Shown one piece after another: positions 26,035 through 35,455 of a stretch of 61,814 nt of DNA. A program made the position numbers and the translations under genes. Source of the DNA: Paracoccus denitrificans (GTDB lineage Bacteria; Pseudomonadota; Alphaproteobacteria; Rhodobacterales; Rhodobacteraceae); the NCBI RefSeq assembly GCF_900100045.1, contig NZ_FNEA01000026.1, positions 1-61,814 on the forward strand. Reading direction: 5' to 3'. The notes below the pieces were generated by a model. That model was not told the origin of the DNA. It did not search any database and saw nothing but the letters and a program-made list of their open reading frames with translations. Numbering within the stretch: position 1 is the stretch's first letter; each line of letters opens with the position of its first letter.

Positions 26035-28353
26035 GTGCCGTCCTTTTCGACCTCGTTGGAACAGGCCATCCATGCCGCGCTCGCGCTGGCCAACGAACAT
26101 CGCCATGAGCTTGCCACGCTCGAGCACCTGTTGCTCGCGCTGACGGAAGAGCCCGATGCCGTGAAGGTGATGCGGGCTTGCAATGTCGATCTGGACGAGT
26201 TGCGCCGGATGCTGGTCGAGTTCATCGAGGACGACCTTTCGACCCTCATCACCGATGTCGAGGGTTCCGAGGCCGTCCCCACCGCCGCATTCCAGCGCGT
26301 GATCCAGCGCGCTGCGATCCATGTCCAAAGCTCGGGCCGGACCGAGGTGACGGGGGCGAACGTCCTGGTCGCCATCTTCGCCGAGCGGGAATCGAACGCC
26401 GCCTTCTTCCTGCAGGAACTGGACATGACGCGCTACGACGCGGTGAATTTCATCGCCCATGGCGTCGCCAAGAACCCGTCCTTCTCGGAAAACCGCCCGG
26501 TCCAGGGCGCCGAGCAGCAGGACCAGGCCCAGGCGGAAACCGCCCAGGCCAAGGACGAATCCGCGCTGGCGAAATATTGCGTCGACCTCAACAAGAAGGC
26601 CGCCAAGGGCGATGTCGATCCCCTGATCGGCCGCGCCGACGAGGTGGAGCGCTGCATCCAGGTGCTCTGCCGCCGGCGCAAGAACAACCCGCTGCTGGTC
26701 GGCGATCCCGGCGTCGGAAAGACCGCCATCGCCGAAGGGCTGGCATTGAAGATCACCCGGGGCGAGACGCCGGACGTGCTGGCGGGCTCGACCATCTTCT
26801 CGCTCGACATGGGCGCGCTGCTGGCCGGCACCCGCTATCGCGGCGACTTCGAGGAGCGGCTGAAAGCCGTCGTCAAGGAGTTGGAGGACCATCCCGACGC
26901 CATCCTCTTCATCGACGAGATCCATACGGTGATCGGCGCCGGCGCCACGTCCGGGGGCGCGATGGATGCCTCGAACCTGCTGAAGCCCGCATTGGCCGGC
27001 GGCAAGCTGCGCTGCATGGGCTCGACCACCTACAAGGAATTCCGCCAGCATTTCGAAAAGGACCGCGCGCTGTCGCGCCGCTTCCAGAAGATCGACGTGA
27101 ACGAGCCGACCGTGCCCGACACGATCAAGATCCTGATGGGGCTGAAGCCCAGTTTCGAAAAGCATCACGACCTGCGCTACACCAATGACGCGATCAAGAT
27201 GGCGGTCGAGTTGTCGGCACGCTACATCCACGACCGCAAGCTGCCCGACAAGGCCATCGACGTGATCGACGAGGCCGGCGCCGCGCAGCACCTGGTCGCG
27301 GAAAGCAAGCGCCGCAAGACCATCGGCCCCAAGGAGATCGAGGCAGTGGTGGCCAAGATCGCCCGCATCCCCCCGAAAAGCGTCTCCAAGGACGATGCGG
27401 CGGTGCTCAAGGACCTGGACGCAACGCTCAAGCGCCTGGTCTTCGGCCAGGATGCGGCGATCGAGGCACTGTCCTCGGCCATCAAGCTGGCACGGGCCGG
27501 GCTGCGCGAGCCCGAAAAGCCGATCGGCAACTATCTCTTCGCGGGCCCGACCGGCGTCGGCAAGACCGAGGTCGCCAAGCAGCTCGCTTCGACGCTCGGC
27601 GTGGAACTGCTGCGCTTCGACATGTCGGAATATATGGAGAAGCATGCGGTCAGCCGGCTGATCGGCGCGCCTCCGGGCTATGTCGGCTTCGACCAGGGCG
27701 GGCTTCTGACCGATGGCGTGGACCAGCATCCGCATTGCGTGCTGCTGCTCGACGAGATCGAAAAGGCGCATCCGGATGTCTACAACATCCTGCTGCAGGT
27801 CATGGATCACGGCAAGCTGACGGACCATAACGGTCGCCAGGTGGATTTCCGCAATGTGATCCTGATCATGACCTCGAACGCCGGTGCGGCGGACCAGGCC
27901 AAGGCCGCCTTCGGCTTCGGCCGCGAGCGGCGCGAGGGCGAGGATACCGCCGCCATCGAGCGCACCTTCACGCCCGAATTCCGCAATCGCCTGGATGCGG
28001 TCATCAGCTTCGCGCCGCTCTCGCGCGAGATCATCGTGCAGGTGGTCGAGAAATTCGTCCTCCAGCTCGAGGCCCAGCTGATCGACCGTGGCGTCCATAT
28101 CGAACTGACCGCCGAGGCCGCCGACTGGCTGGCCGAACGCGGCTATGACGAAAAGATGGGCGCCCGCCCGCTGGGCCGCGTGATCCAGGAAACGATCAAG
28201 AAGCCCCTGGCCGAAGAGCTGCTGTTCGGCCGACTGACCAAGGGCGGGGTGGTCCGGGTGCGGATCGAGGACGACAAGCCGGTCTTCGACATCACCGGCC
28301 CCGAAACGCCCAGGATCAGCAACTCCAAGCCGCCGCTGCTGACCGCGGATTGA
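26035..28353 (+). CDS. clpA: ATP-dependent Clp protease ATP-binding subunit ClpA
   Basis: 772 residues, starting at GTG. The N-domain has two repeats (LEQAIHAALALANEHRHELATLEHLLLAL), and the first AAA+ module has Walker A GDPGVGKTA near 222 and DEIHTVIGAGATSGG; the second has GPTGVGKTEV near 503 and LLDEIEKAHPDVYNILLQVMDHG. It unfolds substrates for ClpP. The N-end-rule adaptor gene clpS, which often precedes clpA, is not present in the 260 nt upstream. Confidence 0.97.
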   Translation: MPSFSTSLEQAIHAALALANEHRHELATLEHLLLALTEEPDAVKVMRACNVDLDELRRMLVEFIEDDLSTLITDVEGSEAVPTAAFQRVIQRAAIHVQSSGRTEVTGANVLVAIFAERESNAAFFLQELDMTRYDAVNFIAHGVAKNPSFSENRPVQGAEQQDQAQAETAQAKDESALAKYCVDLNKKAAKGDVDPLIGRADEVERCIQVLCRRRKNNPLLVGDPGVGKTAIAEGLALKITRGETPDVLAGSTIFSLDMGALLAGTRYRGDFEERLKAVVKELEDHPDAILFIDEIHTVIGAGATSGGAMDASNLLKPALAGGKLRCMGSTTYKEFRQHFEKDRALSRRFQKIDVNEPTVPDTIKILMGLKPSFEKHHDLRYTNDAIKMAVELSARYIHDRKLPDKAIDVIDEAGAAQHLVAESKRRKTIGPKEIEAVVAKIARIPPKSVSKDDAAVLKDLDATLKRLVFGQDAAIEALSSAIKLARAGLREPEKPIGNYLFAGPTGVGKTEVAKQLASTLGVELLRFDMSEYMEKHAVSRLIGAPPGYVGFDQGGLLTDGVDQHPHCVLLLDEIEKAHPDVYNILLQVMDHGKLTDHNGRQVDFRNVILIMTSNAGAADQAKAAFGFGRERREGEDTAAIERTFTPEFRNRLDAVISFAPLSREIIVQVVEKFVLQLEAQLIDRGVHIELTAEAADWLAERGYDEKMGARPLGRVIQETIKKPLAEELLFGRLTKGGVVRVRIEDDKPVFDITGPETPRISNSKPPLLTAD

Positions 28354-28362
28354 TCCAGACCC

Positions 28363-28392
28363 AAGGGCGATGCCAACCGGCGTCGCCCTTTT
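28363..28392 (+). terminator. Terminator after clpA
   Basis: AAGGGCGA pairs with TCGCCCTT around a 12-nt loop, ending in TTTT, 10 nt after the clpA stop. Confidence 0.7.
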
Positions 28393-28573
28393 CGGTTCAG
28401 GCAGCCAGAAAAGCGGTTCACCGTCTCATGACCGCCGCCCCCCCGAATGCCGCAAACGATCCCGCCGCGGGCTTAACCGGCACCCGCTACTCGCGGACCT
28501 TCGGCACAACGGTGCCAGAACTCCAAACAGCCCCGCCGCACATCACACACGCACTCTCCCGCTCCCGATCCTG

Positions 28574-28624
28574 TCTTTCCGTTGTCCAAATACCCCGGGG
28601 GTCCGGGGGCAGCGCCCCCGGTCC
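28574..28624. repeat. REP-like palindromic element, copy 1
   Basis: A GGGGGC-AGC-GCCCCC hairpin stands next to CCCCGGGGG and the tail AAATACCCC; read on the minus strand this is GGGGTATTTGGACAACGGAAAG. A second copy with the same tail lies at 50437-50519. It occupies the gap between clpA and mfd (convergent genes). Confidence 0.6.
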
Positions 28625-28646
28625 GGCCATGCGGCGATCACCGGCC

Positions 28647-31600
28647 TCAACCCTTGGCCTTGCCTTCCCTGATCTTCGCTGCCAGTTCCTTGGCGATGGC
28701 GAAGCTGCCCTTGATGCGGTCGGCATCGGTCGGCCAGTCGCGCAGGATGACGATCCGGTTGTCGGTGACCTTGGCCTGGCCGCGCTGCTCGTGGATGAAC
28801 TCGACCAGCCCTGCCGGGTTCGGGAACTTGTCGCCGTGGAACTGGATGGTTGCGCCCTTCGGACCCGCATCCAGCTTGGCGATATTCGCCCGCTTGGCCA
28901 TGGCCTTGATGCGGATGACCAGCAAGAGCGTGTTCACCTCGCGCGGCAAGGGACCGAAGCGGTCGATCAGTTCGGCGGCAAAACCCTCCAGCTCGACCTT
29001 GGTCGTCAACTCGGCCAACCGGCGGTAAAGGCCCAGCCGCACGTCCAGATCCGGCACATAGCCTTCCGGAATCGTCACCGGCACGCCCAGGTTCAGCTGC
29101 GGCGCCCATTCGTCCTCGGGCGTGCCCTCGATCTCGCCGGATTTCAGCTTGGCGATGGTCTCCTCCAGCATCTGCTGGTAAAGCTCGAAGCCGACTTCCT
29201 TGATATGGCCCGACTGCTCTTCGCCCAGAAGGTTTCCCGCACCGCGCAGGTCCAGATCCTGCGAGGCCAGGTTGAACCCTGCCCCCAGGCTGTCGATGGC
29301 GCCCAGGAACTTCAGCCGCCGCATCGCCTGCGGCGTCAAGGGCACCCGCGGCTTGGTGGTCAGGTAGCAATAGGCTCGGGTCTTCGAACGCCCGACCCGG
29401 CCGCGGATCTGGTATAGCTGCGCCAGGCCGAACATGTCGGCGCGCCAGACCACCATGGTATTCGCGGTCGGTATGTCCAGCCCCGATTCGACGATGGTCG
29501 TCGCCAGCAGCACATCCGCCCCGCGGTCGTAAAAGGCGTTCATGCGGCGGTCCAGGTCGCCCGCCGCCAACTGGCCATGGGCAACGATGGTGCTGACCTC
29601 AGGCACATGCTCGCGCAGCCATTCCTCGACCTCCGGCAGGTCGGCCAGGCGCGGGACGACGAAAAAGCTCTGCCCGCCGCGATATTTCTCGCGCAAGAGC
29701 GCCTCGCGGATGGTCACGCCATCGAATTCGCTGACATAGGTGCGGATCGACAGCCGATCCACCGGCGGCGTGCCGATGATCGACAGGTCGCGCACGCCCG
29801 TCAGCGACAGTTGCAAGGTGCGCGGGATCGGCGTCGCGGTCAGGGTCAGGACGTGAATGTCGCTGCGCAACTCCTTCAGCCGCTCCTTGTGGGCGACGCC
29901 GAAATGCTGTTCCTCGTCCACGATCAAGAGGCCCAGGTTCTTGAAGCGCACCTGCTTCGACAGCACGGCATGGGTGCCGACGACGATATCGACCGTGCCC
30001 TCGGCAAGGCCCTTGCGGGTCTCGGTGGCATCCTTGGCCGAAACGAAGCGCGACAACGGCCGGACATTGATGGCCGTGCCGCGGAAGCGTTCGGCGAAGG
30101 TGCGGAAATGCTGCCGCGCCAGCAGCGTCGTCGGCGCCACCACCGCCACCTGCCGCCCCTGCGAGGCGGCGATGAAGGCGGCGCGCATGGCGACCTCGGT
30201 CTTGCCGAAGCCGACGTCGCCCACGACCAGCCGGTCCATGGGCCGGCCGGCGGCCAGATCCTCGGCCACGTCGGCGATGGCGCTGGCCTGGTCCTCGGTC
30301 TCGGCATAGGGAAAGCGGGCGGCAAAGCTTTCGATCTCGTGATGCTCGGGCTCCAGCACCGGGGCGGGGCGCAGCATGCGCTCGGCCGCGACGCGCATCA
30401 GCTTGTCGGCGATCAGCTTGATGCGTTCCTTCAGCCGGGCCTTGCGCGCCTGCCAGGCGCCGCCGCCCAGCTTGTCGAGCAAGCCCTCCTCGTGCCCATA
30501 GCGGCTGAGCAACTCGATATTCTCGACCGGCAGGTAAAGCCGGTCGCCGCCGGCATATTCCAGCGCCACGCAATCATGCGGCACGCCAAGCGCCTTGACG
30601 GTTTCCAGCCCGGTATAGCGGCCGATGCCGTGCTCGACATGCACGACCAGGTCGCCGGGGGTCAGCGTGGTGGTGTCGCGCAGGAAATTCTCGGCCTTGC
30701 GGCGCCGTTTCGCGCCCCGGATCAGCCGGTCGCCCAGCACGTCCTGTTCCGAGATTACCGCCAGCGCGCCGGTAGCCGAGCCGTCCGAGGTAAAGCCCTC
30801 TTCCAGCGGCCAGACCGCCAGACCCAACGCACCGGGCTGGTCCGGCAGGTCGCGCAGGTCGGCGATGGGCTTGGCGCCCTTGATCCCCTCATCGGCAATC
30901 AGCCCGGCAAGCCGCTCGCGCGCGCCTTCCGAGAAGCTGGCGATCACCACGCGGCGCGAGGCTTGAATGTTTCGAATATGATCGGCAAGCGCCTTGAAAA
31001 GATTTCCCTTCTCGGCTTGCCGTTCGGGTGCGAAGTTGCGACCGACGCGGCCTCCGGCATCCAGAATCCCCGGTCCCGGCGGCTGGGGCAGAACCGAAAG
31101 CCGCAGCATGCGATGCGCGGCCAGCCAGCGCATCCATTCGGCCTCGTCGGGGAACATCTGGACGGGCAGGACCGGGCGATAGACAGCGTCGGCGCTGCTC
31201 TTGCGGGCCAGCGCCTCGCGCCGGGCCTCGAACTGTTCGGTGATCGTGTGCCAGCGCGCACCGCGAACCTGGTCCAGATGGTCGTCCGCGACCACCGAGG
31301 CGCCGGGCAGATAGTCGAACAGGCTTTCCAGCCGCACGTGGAACCAGGGCAGCCAATGTTCCATGCCGGCCATCTTGCGGCCGGCGCTGATGCCTTCGTA
31401 AAGCGGATCGTTGGCGCCGCCGCCGTATTCGGCACGGTAGTTCTGGCGAAAACGGGTGATGGCGGCTTCGTCCAGGATCACCTCGGACATGGGCGCAAGC
31501 TCGATCCGGTCGAGCTTTTCGATGGAACGCTGTGTTTCTGCATCGAATCTGCGCGCGCCATCCAGGACGTCGCCGAACATGTCCAGCCGGATCGGGCCGG

Positions 31601-32111
31601 TGTCGCCGGGAGGAAAGATGTCGATGATGCCGCCCCGGACGGCAAAATCGCCAGGCTCGGTCACGGTCGGCGCCTGCACGAAGCCCATGCGGGCAAGAAA
31701 GGCGCGCAAGGCCCCCTCGTCCATGCGATCGCCCACGGCGGCCGAGAAGCCGGCATCGCGCAGCGCCTCGCGCGCAGGCACGCGCTGCATGGCGGCCGAC
31801 AGCGTGGTCAGCAGCACGAACGGCCCCTTCAGCGCGCCATGCGCCAGCGCCGTCAGCACCGCCATGCGCGCCGCCATCACGCCGGGGGCGGGCGAGACGC
31901 GGTCATAGGGCGTCGTGTCCCAGGCCGGAAACTCCAGCACCGCGGCCGAGGGCGCGAAGAACCCCAACGCGGCCCGCATCGCGGCCATGCGCCGGTCGTC
32001 GCGGGCGATATGGGTGACGGGATTGCCGCGGGACAGTTCGCGCGCGATCAGCGCGGCGTCCATGCCCTCGGGCGCGCCGGACAGGGTCAGGTGTTCGGGA
32101 AGCGGTGCCAT
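28647..32111 (-). CDS. mfd: Transcription-repair coupling factor Mfd
   Basis: 1154 residues, normal length. It removes stalled RNA polymerase at lesions and recruits UvrA. Order of domains: UvrB-like N-terminus (about 1-330), RNA polymerase-interacting domain (LTPGDLVVHVEHGIGRYTGLE near 480), translocase lobes with GDVGFGKTEVAMRAAF near 627 and DEEQHFGV near 732, the TRG motif region LYQIRGRVGRSKTRAYCYL and the C-terminal autoinhibitory part. It is convergent with clpA and followed by a REP-like element. Confidence 0.97.
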   Translation of the reverse strand: MAPLPEHLTLSGAPEGMDAALIARELSRGNPVTHIARDDRRMAAMRAALGFFAPSAAVLEFPAWDTTPYDRVSPAPGVMAARMAVLTALAHGALKGPFVLLTTLSAAMQRVPAREALRDAGFSAAVGDRMDEGALRAFLARMGFVQAPTVTEPGDFAVRGGIIDIFPPGDTGPIRLDMFGDVLDGARRFDAETQRSIEKLDRIELAPMSEVILDEAAITRFRQNYRAEYGGGANDPLYEGISAGRKMAGMEHWLPWFHVRLESLFDYLPGASVVADDHLDQVRGARWHTITEQFEARREALARKSSADAVYRPVLPVQMFPDEAEWMRWLAAHRMLRLSVLPQPPGPGILDAGGRVGRNFAPERQAEKGNLFKALADHIRNIQASRRVVIASFSEGARERLAGLIADEGIKGAKPIADLRDLPDQPGALGLAVWPLEEGFTSDGSATGALAVISEQDVLGDRLIRGAKRRRKAENFLRDTTTLTPGDLVVHVEHGIGRYTGLETVKALGVPHDCVALEYAGGDRLYLPVENIELLSRYGHEEGLLDKLGGGAWQARKARLKERIKLIADKLMRVAAERMLRPAPVLEPEHHEIESFAARFPYAETEDQASAIADVAEDLAAGRPMDRLVVGDVGFGKTEVAMRAAFIAASQGRQVAVVAPTTLLARQHFRTFAERFRGTAINVRPLSRFVSAKDATETRKGLAEGTVDIVVGTHAVLSKQVRFKNLGLLIVDEEQHFGVAHKERLKELRSDIHVLTLTATPIPRTLQLSLTGVRDLSIIGTPPVDRLSIRTYVSEFDGVTIREALLREKYRGGQSFFVVPRLADLPEVEEWLREHVPEVSTIVAHGQLAAGDLDRRMNAFYDRGADVLLATTIVESGLDIPTANTMVVWRADMFGLAQLYQIRGRVGRSKTRAYCYLTTKPRVPLTPQAMRRLKFLGAIDSLGAGFNLASQDLDLRGAGNLLGEEQSGHIKEVGFELYQQMLEETIAKLKSGEIEGTPEDEWAPQLNLGVPVTIPEGYVPDLDVRLGLYRRLAELTTKVELEGFAAELIDRFGPLPREVNTLLLVIRIKAMAKRANIAKLDAGPKGATIQFHGDKFPNPAGLVEFIHEQRGQAKVTDNRIVILRDWPTDADRIKGSFAIAKELAAKIREGKAKG

Positions 32112-32153
32112 GCGCCCCGAGGTAAAGCCGGCATCGGCGAAGTCAAGGCCGAG

Positions 32154-32720
32154 TCAATGGCCGAAGGGATGCACGATCATCCAGATCGCGCCGTAAAAGG
32201 CCGTCAGTGCCACCGCCAAGATCGACATCGCCACGATCACCACCCGATGACGGCGCATCAGCCGCGCCGCCCGGAGCCCGGCCTCGTTCACCGGCATGCC
32301 CACCTCGGCCTGGGCCAGCACGGCGCGCAGCCGCCGCGCCAGCCGCAGTTCCAGCGCGAAAAGCAGCGCGAAGGGCAGGATCAGCAACACCAGCGCCTGC
32401 GCCATCTCCAGCCCGTAGCCGAAGCCCAAGATGGCCAGCGTGGTCAGCAGGAAAGCGCCCAGTCCCATGAGGACCGGCCCCTCGCGCCGGTCGACGCGCC
32501 AGCGCGGCAGGGTCAGCGACAGCCAGTCGAGCAGCGTCAGCGCCGCCGGATCGTCCCGGGGGCCGGGCTCGGCGCGGATCGCGCCGGCGATCACGTCCGC
32601 GGGCACGCCCAGGATGCGCCGCCCCGCCAGGGTCCAGGCCAGGGTCAGGATCACCCAGAACCAGATCGAGCCGAAGGACCGGCTGTCCAGCAGGGCGAGG
32701 ATTCCCTCGGGTCGGGGCAC
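32154..32720 (-). CDS. Integral membrane protein of unknown function
   Basis: 188 residues from a GTG with AAGGAG upstream (the frame is open further, to 33254, but as a shadow of hemB). Four hydrophobic segments are visible (SIWFWVILTLAWTLAG, VLMGLGAFLLTTLAILGFGYG, ALVLLILPFALLFALEL, VVIVAMSILAVALTAFYGAIWMIV). I do not recognise the family. It is 42 nt upstream of mfd on the same strand, so both may be one operon. Confidence 0.7.
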   Translation of the reverse strand: MPRPEGILALLDSRSFGSIWFWVILTLAWTLAGRRILGVPADVIAGAIRAEPGPRDDPAALTLLDWLSLTLPRWRVDRREGPVLMGLGAFLLTTLAILGFGYGLEMAQALVLLILPFALLFALELRLARRLRAVLAQAEVGMPVNEAGLRAARLMRRHRVVIVAMSILAVALTAFYGAIWMIVHPFGH

Positions 32721-32871
32721 GTCTTCTCCTTGCAGCGGTTGCGTCAGGCAAACTAACCTTGGCCGGCGCAAAGGAAAACCGTGATTTTCCGCCCCCGCCG
32801 CCAAGGGGTTGCACCCTGCCGGCCCAGGGTGCAGTTTCAGGCCCAGACCACCCCAGCCACAGGCCCCGCCC

Positions 32872-33870
32872 ATGTCCCCGAACCCGATCGTCGCCCCCTT
32901 TCCCGCCGCGCGCCTGCGCCGGCTGCGCCGCACCCCCGCCCTGCGCGCGATGGTGACCGAGGTGGACCTGACCCCCGCGAACCTGATCTGGCCGATCTTC
33001 GTGACCGAGATCGCCGGCGGCGAGGGCGAGATCCCCTCAATGCCCGGGGTCGAGCGGCTGACGCTGGAGGGCGCGAAACGCGCGGCGGAAACCGCGATGC
33101 GGCTGGGCATCCCGGCGATCTGCATCTTTCCGCATTCCGACCCGGACCTGAAGACCGAAGGCTGCGAACGCGCCTGGGACCCCCAGAACATCGGCAACCG
33201 CGCCATCCGCGCCATCAAGGAGGTGGCGCCCGAACTGGCGGTGATGACCGACATCGCGCTGGACCCCTATAACGCCAACGGCCATGATGGGCTGGTGCGC
33301 GACGGCGTGATCCTGAACGACGAGACGGTCGAGGCGCTTGGCCGCATGGCGCTGGTGCAGGCCGAGGCGGGGGCGGATATCCTGGGCCCCTCGGACATGA
33401 TGGACGGGCGCATCGGCGCATTGCGCGGGCTGCTGGAGGCGAACGGCCACAAGGACGTGGCGATCCTGTCCTATGCGGCGAAATTCGCCAGCGGGTTCTA
33501 TGGTCCGTTCCGCGACGCGGTGGGCGCCTCGGGGCGGCTCGTCGGCGACAAGAAGACCTATCAGGTGAACCCCGCCAACCGCGAGGAGGCGATGCGCTGC
33601 GTCGCCCGCGACCTGGCCGAGGGTGCCGACATGGTCATGGTCAAGCCGGGCATGCCCTATCTGGACATCTGCCGCATGGTGAGGGACCAGTTCGCGGCAC
33701 CGACCTTCGCCTATCAGGTCAGCGGCGAATACGCGATGATCGAGGGCGCGATCCGCAACGGCTGGCTGACGCGCGAGGTGGTGGTCGAAAGCCTGCTGGC
33801 CTTCCGCCGCGCCGGCTGCGACGGCATCCTGACCTATTACGCGCCGCAGGTGGCCGAAAGGCTGGCATGA
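32872..33870 (+). CDS. hemB: Delta-aminolevulinic acid dehydratase (porphobilinogen synthase)
   Basis: 332 residues. It condenses two 5-aminolevulinate molecules in tetrapyrrole synthesis. Schiff-base lysines are in ILSYAAKFASGFYGPFRDA (near 204) and in MVKPGMPYLDICR (near 257). The metal-binding part differs from the zinc enzymes: the expected Cys-rich loop is replaced by DIALDPYNANGHDG, as in magnesium/potassium-type alphaproteobacterial HemB. The first ATG with family similarity was taken; its binding site is weak. Confidence 0.96.
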   Translation: MSPNPIVAPFPAARLRRLRRTPALRAMVTEVDLTPANLIWPIFVTEIAGGEGEIPSMPGVERLTLEGAKRAAETAMRLGIPAICIFPHSDPDLKTEGCERAWDPQNIGNRAIRAIKEVAPELAVMTDIALDPYNANGHDGLVRDGVILNDETVEALGRMALVQAEAGADILGPSDMMDGRIGALRGLLEANGHKDVAILSYAAKFASGFYGPFRDAVGASGRLVGDKKTYQVNPANREEAMRCVARDLAEGADMVMVKPGMPYLDICRMVRDQFAAPTFAYQVSGEYAMIEGAIRNGWLTREVVVESLLAFRRAGCDGILTYYAPQVAERLA

Positions 33871-33940
33871 GGCCGCCCGGTCCTTTATCATCGCCGCCTT
33901 ACAGGCGGGCCAGCCGCCGATCAGGGAACGAGGGCGAAAG

Positions 33941-34513
33941 ATGATGTATTCCAAGCGGATGAGCCGGCGCCTGGTGCTGCTGGGCGGTGCGGCGCTGGGG
34001 CTGGCGGGCTGCTCGAACGCGGTCGGGCAGGATGCGCCCTCGCGGCTGGACGCGCGGGTCGATGCGACGCGGGATTTCCTGCGGCGCAGCTATCCCAACG
34101 TGGCGCCCATGGTGCAGAACGCCAAGGGCGTGCTCTACATGCCGCTGATGACCGAGGCGGGATTCGGCGTCGGCGGCGCCTATGGCCAGGGCGCGCTGCG
34201 CATCAACGACGTGACGGTGGACTACTATTCGGCGACGCAGGCCAGCGTCGGCTTCCAGATCGGCGCACAGCAATATGCGCATGTGCTGATCTTCCAGACC
34301 GATGCCGCGCTGGCCGATTTCCGCAGGGCGCCGGGCTGGGTGGCCGAGGCCGGGGCCTATTACGCCCTGCCCGCCGGCGGCGTCTCGATGGGCACCGACA
34401 CCATCACCTCGCAGCAGCCGGTGGTGGCGATGGTGTTCGGCCAGTCCGGGCTGATGGCCGGTGCCTCGATCGCCGGGACGAAATACACCCGCATCATCCC
34501 CTCGACCTTCTGA
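33941..34513 (+). CDS. SYLF/YSC84-type lipoprotein
   Basis: 190 residues. A lipoprotein signal is visible (RRLVLLGGAALGLAGCSN, lipobox LAGC). The mature part shows the SYLF pattern: AKGVLYMPLMTEAGFGVGGAYGQGALRINDVTVDYYSATQASVGFQIGAQQYAHVLIFQTDAAL, known as a lipid-binding domain in eukaryotic Ysc84 and common as an exported protein in alphaproteobacteria. It has a terminator right after it. Confidence 0.85.
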   Translation: MMYSKRMSRRLVLLGGAALGLAGCSNAVGQDAPSRLDARVDATRDFLRRSYPNVAPMVQNAKGVLYMPLMTEAGFGVGGAYGQGALRINDVTVDYYSATQASVGFQIGAQQYAHVLIFQTDAALADFRRAPGWVAEAGAYYALPAGGVSMGTDTITSQQPVVAMVFGQSGLMAGASIAGTKYTRIIPSTF

Positions 34514-34541
34514 GGCTCGACCTTCCGAGGGACGAAAATCG

Positions 34542-34571
34542 AAAAGGCCGGGCGCCCTGCCCGGCCTTTTT
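34542..34571. terminator. Bidirectional terminator
   Basis: AAAAGGCCGGG pairs with CCCGGCCTTTT. It lies between the convergent SYLF lipoprotein and lytic transglycosylase genes and can serve both. Confidence 0.8.
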
Positions 34572-34575
34572 CGTT

Positions 34576-35223
34576 TCAGCTGCCGTGGATGATGCGGACG
34601 TAGTTGCGCGTCTCGCGATAGGGCGGCACGCCGCCGTATTTCGCCACCGCCCCCGGACCGGCATTATAGGCCGCCAGCGCCAGCCGCCAGTTGCCGAAGG
34701 TGTTGTACATCATGCGCAGATAACGCGCGCCGCCTTCCAGGTTCTGGATCGGGTCGTTCGGATCGACGCCCAGCTTGGCAGCGGTGCCAGGCATCAGCTG
34801 CGCCAGCCCGCGCGCGCCCTTGTGCGAGCGTGCCGACGGGTTCCAGCCCGATTCCTGCTGCACGAGGCGCAGGAACAGATCCTCGGGGACGCCATGCTTG
34901 CGGGCCATGGCGCGGGCATGGGGCAGATACTGGCTGCGCCGGTTGCCGTTATAGGCGGGCACGGCTGTGGGCAGGTCCAGCTCGACCACGCTCTTGGTCG
35001 AAGTGCCGCCCGGGCGCAGCCGGGCCGATTGCTGGTATTGCCCGGCCAGGCGCGAATCCATCAGCCGGGTCTGGCGCTCGAACTGCGCCTGTCGCGACTT
35101 GCCGCTTTTCACCTGCAGCCGCAGCCCTTCGGCCGCAGCGGGCGCAGCCAGCCCAGCCGAAAGCGTCAGGGCCATTACGGCCCGGCCCAACCGGCGCAGC
35201 ATCGCCTGATCGCGTGAAAGCAT
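34576..35223 (-). CDS. Exported lytic murein transglycosylase (SLT domain)
   Basis: 215 residues from the ATG at 35223, which has GAGGGA 6 nt upstream (longer starts at 35241 and 35265 are possible). A signal peptide is visible (RLGRAVMALTLSAGLAAPAAAE). The SLT domain covers about 100-215: LFLRLVQQESGWNPSARSHKGARGLAQLMPGTAAKLG with the catalytic Glu in QQES, then NLEGGARYLR and LALAAYNAGPGAVAKYGG. It cleaves peptidoglycan strands in the periplasm. Confidence 0.93.
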   Translation of the reverse strand: MLSRDQAMLRRLGRAVMALTLSAGLAAPAAAEGLRLQVKSGKSRQAQFERQTRLMDSRLAGQYQQSARLRPGGTSTKSVVELDLPTAVPAYNGNRRSQYLPHARAMARKHGVPEDLFLRLVQQESGWNPSARSHKGARGLAQLMPGTAAKLGVDPNDPIQNLEGGARYLRMMYNTFGNWRLALAAYNAGPGAVAKYGGVPPYRETRNYVRIIHGS

Positions 35224-35455
35224 TACTGGTCCCTCATGCATGGCGTTGTCTTTTTTGTGCGGCACTATAGCGCAAAGCCGGGCCGGCGCCGCAAGAGGAT
35301 TTCACGGCGCGCGCAGCAACGGAATCTTCGGCGGATTTTCGCCGATCATCGGCGCGACGTCATTCCATTGGCCCCCGACGCCATTCCGCTTGCCCCTGCG
35401 GCCCATCACGCGCTACACCCGCGCGGGAACCAAAGACAACGAAAGGGACCGCGGC

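Noticed and set aside
29577..32756. Very long plus-strand frame of 1059 codons opposite mfd
   Set aside because: Low-complexity Arg/Gln/His-rich translation, opposite strand of a well-supported mfd gene; typical GC-rich shadow.
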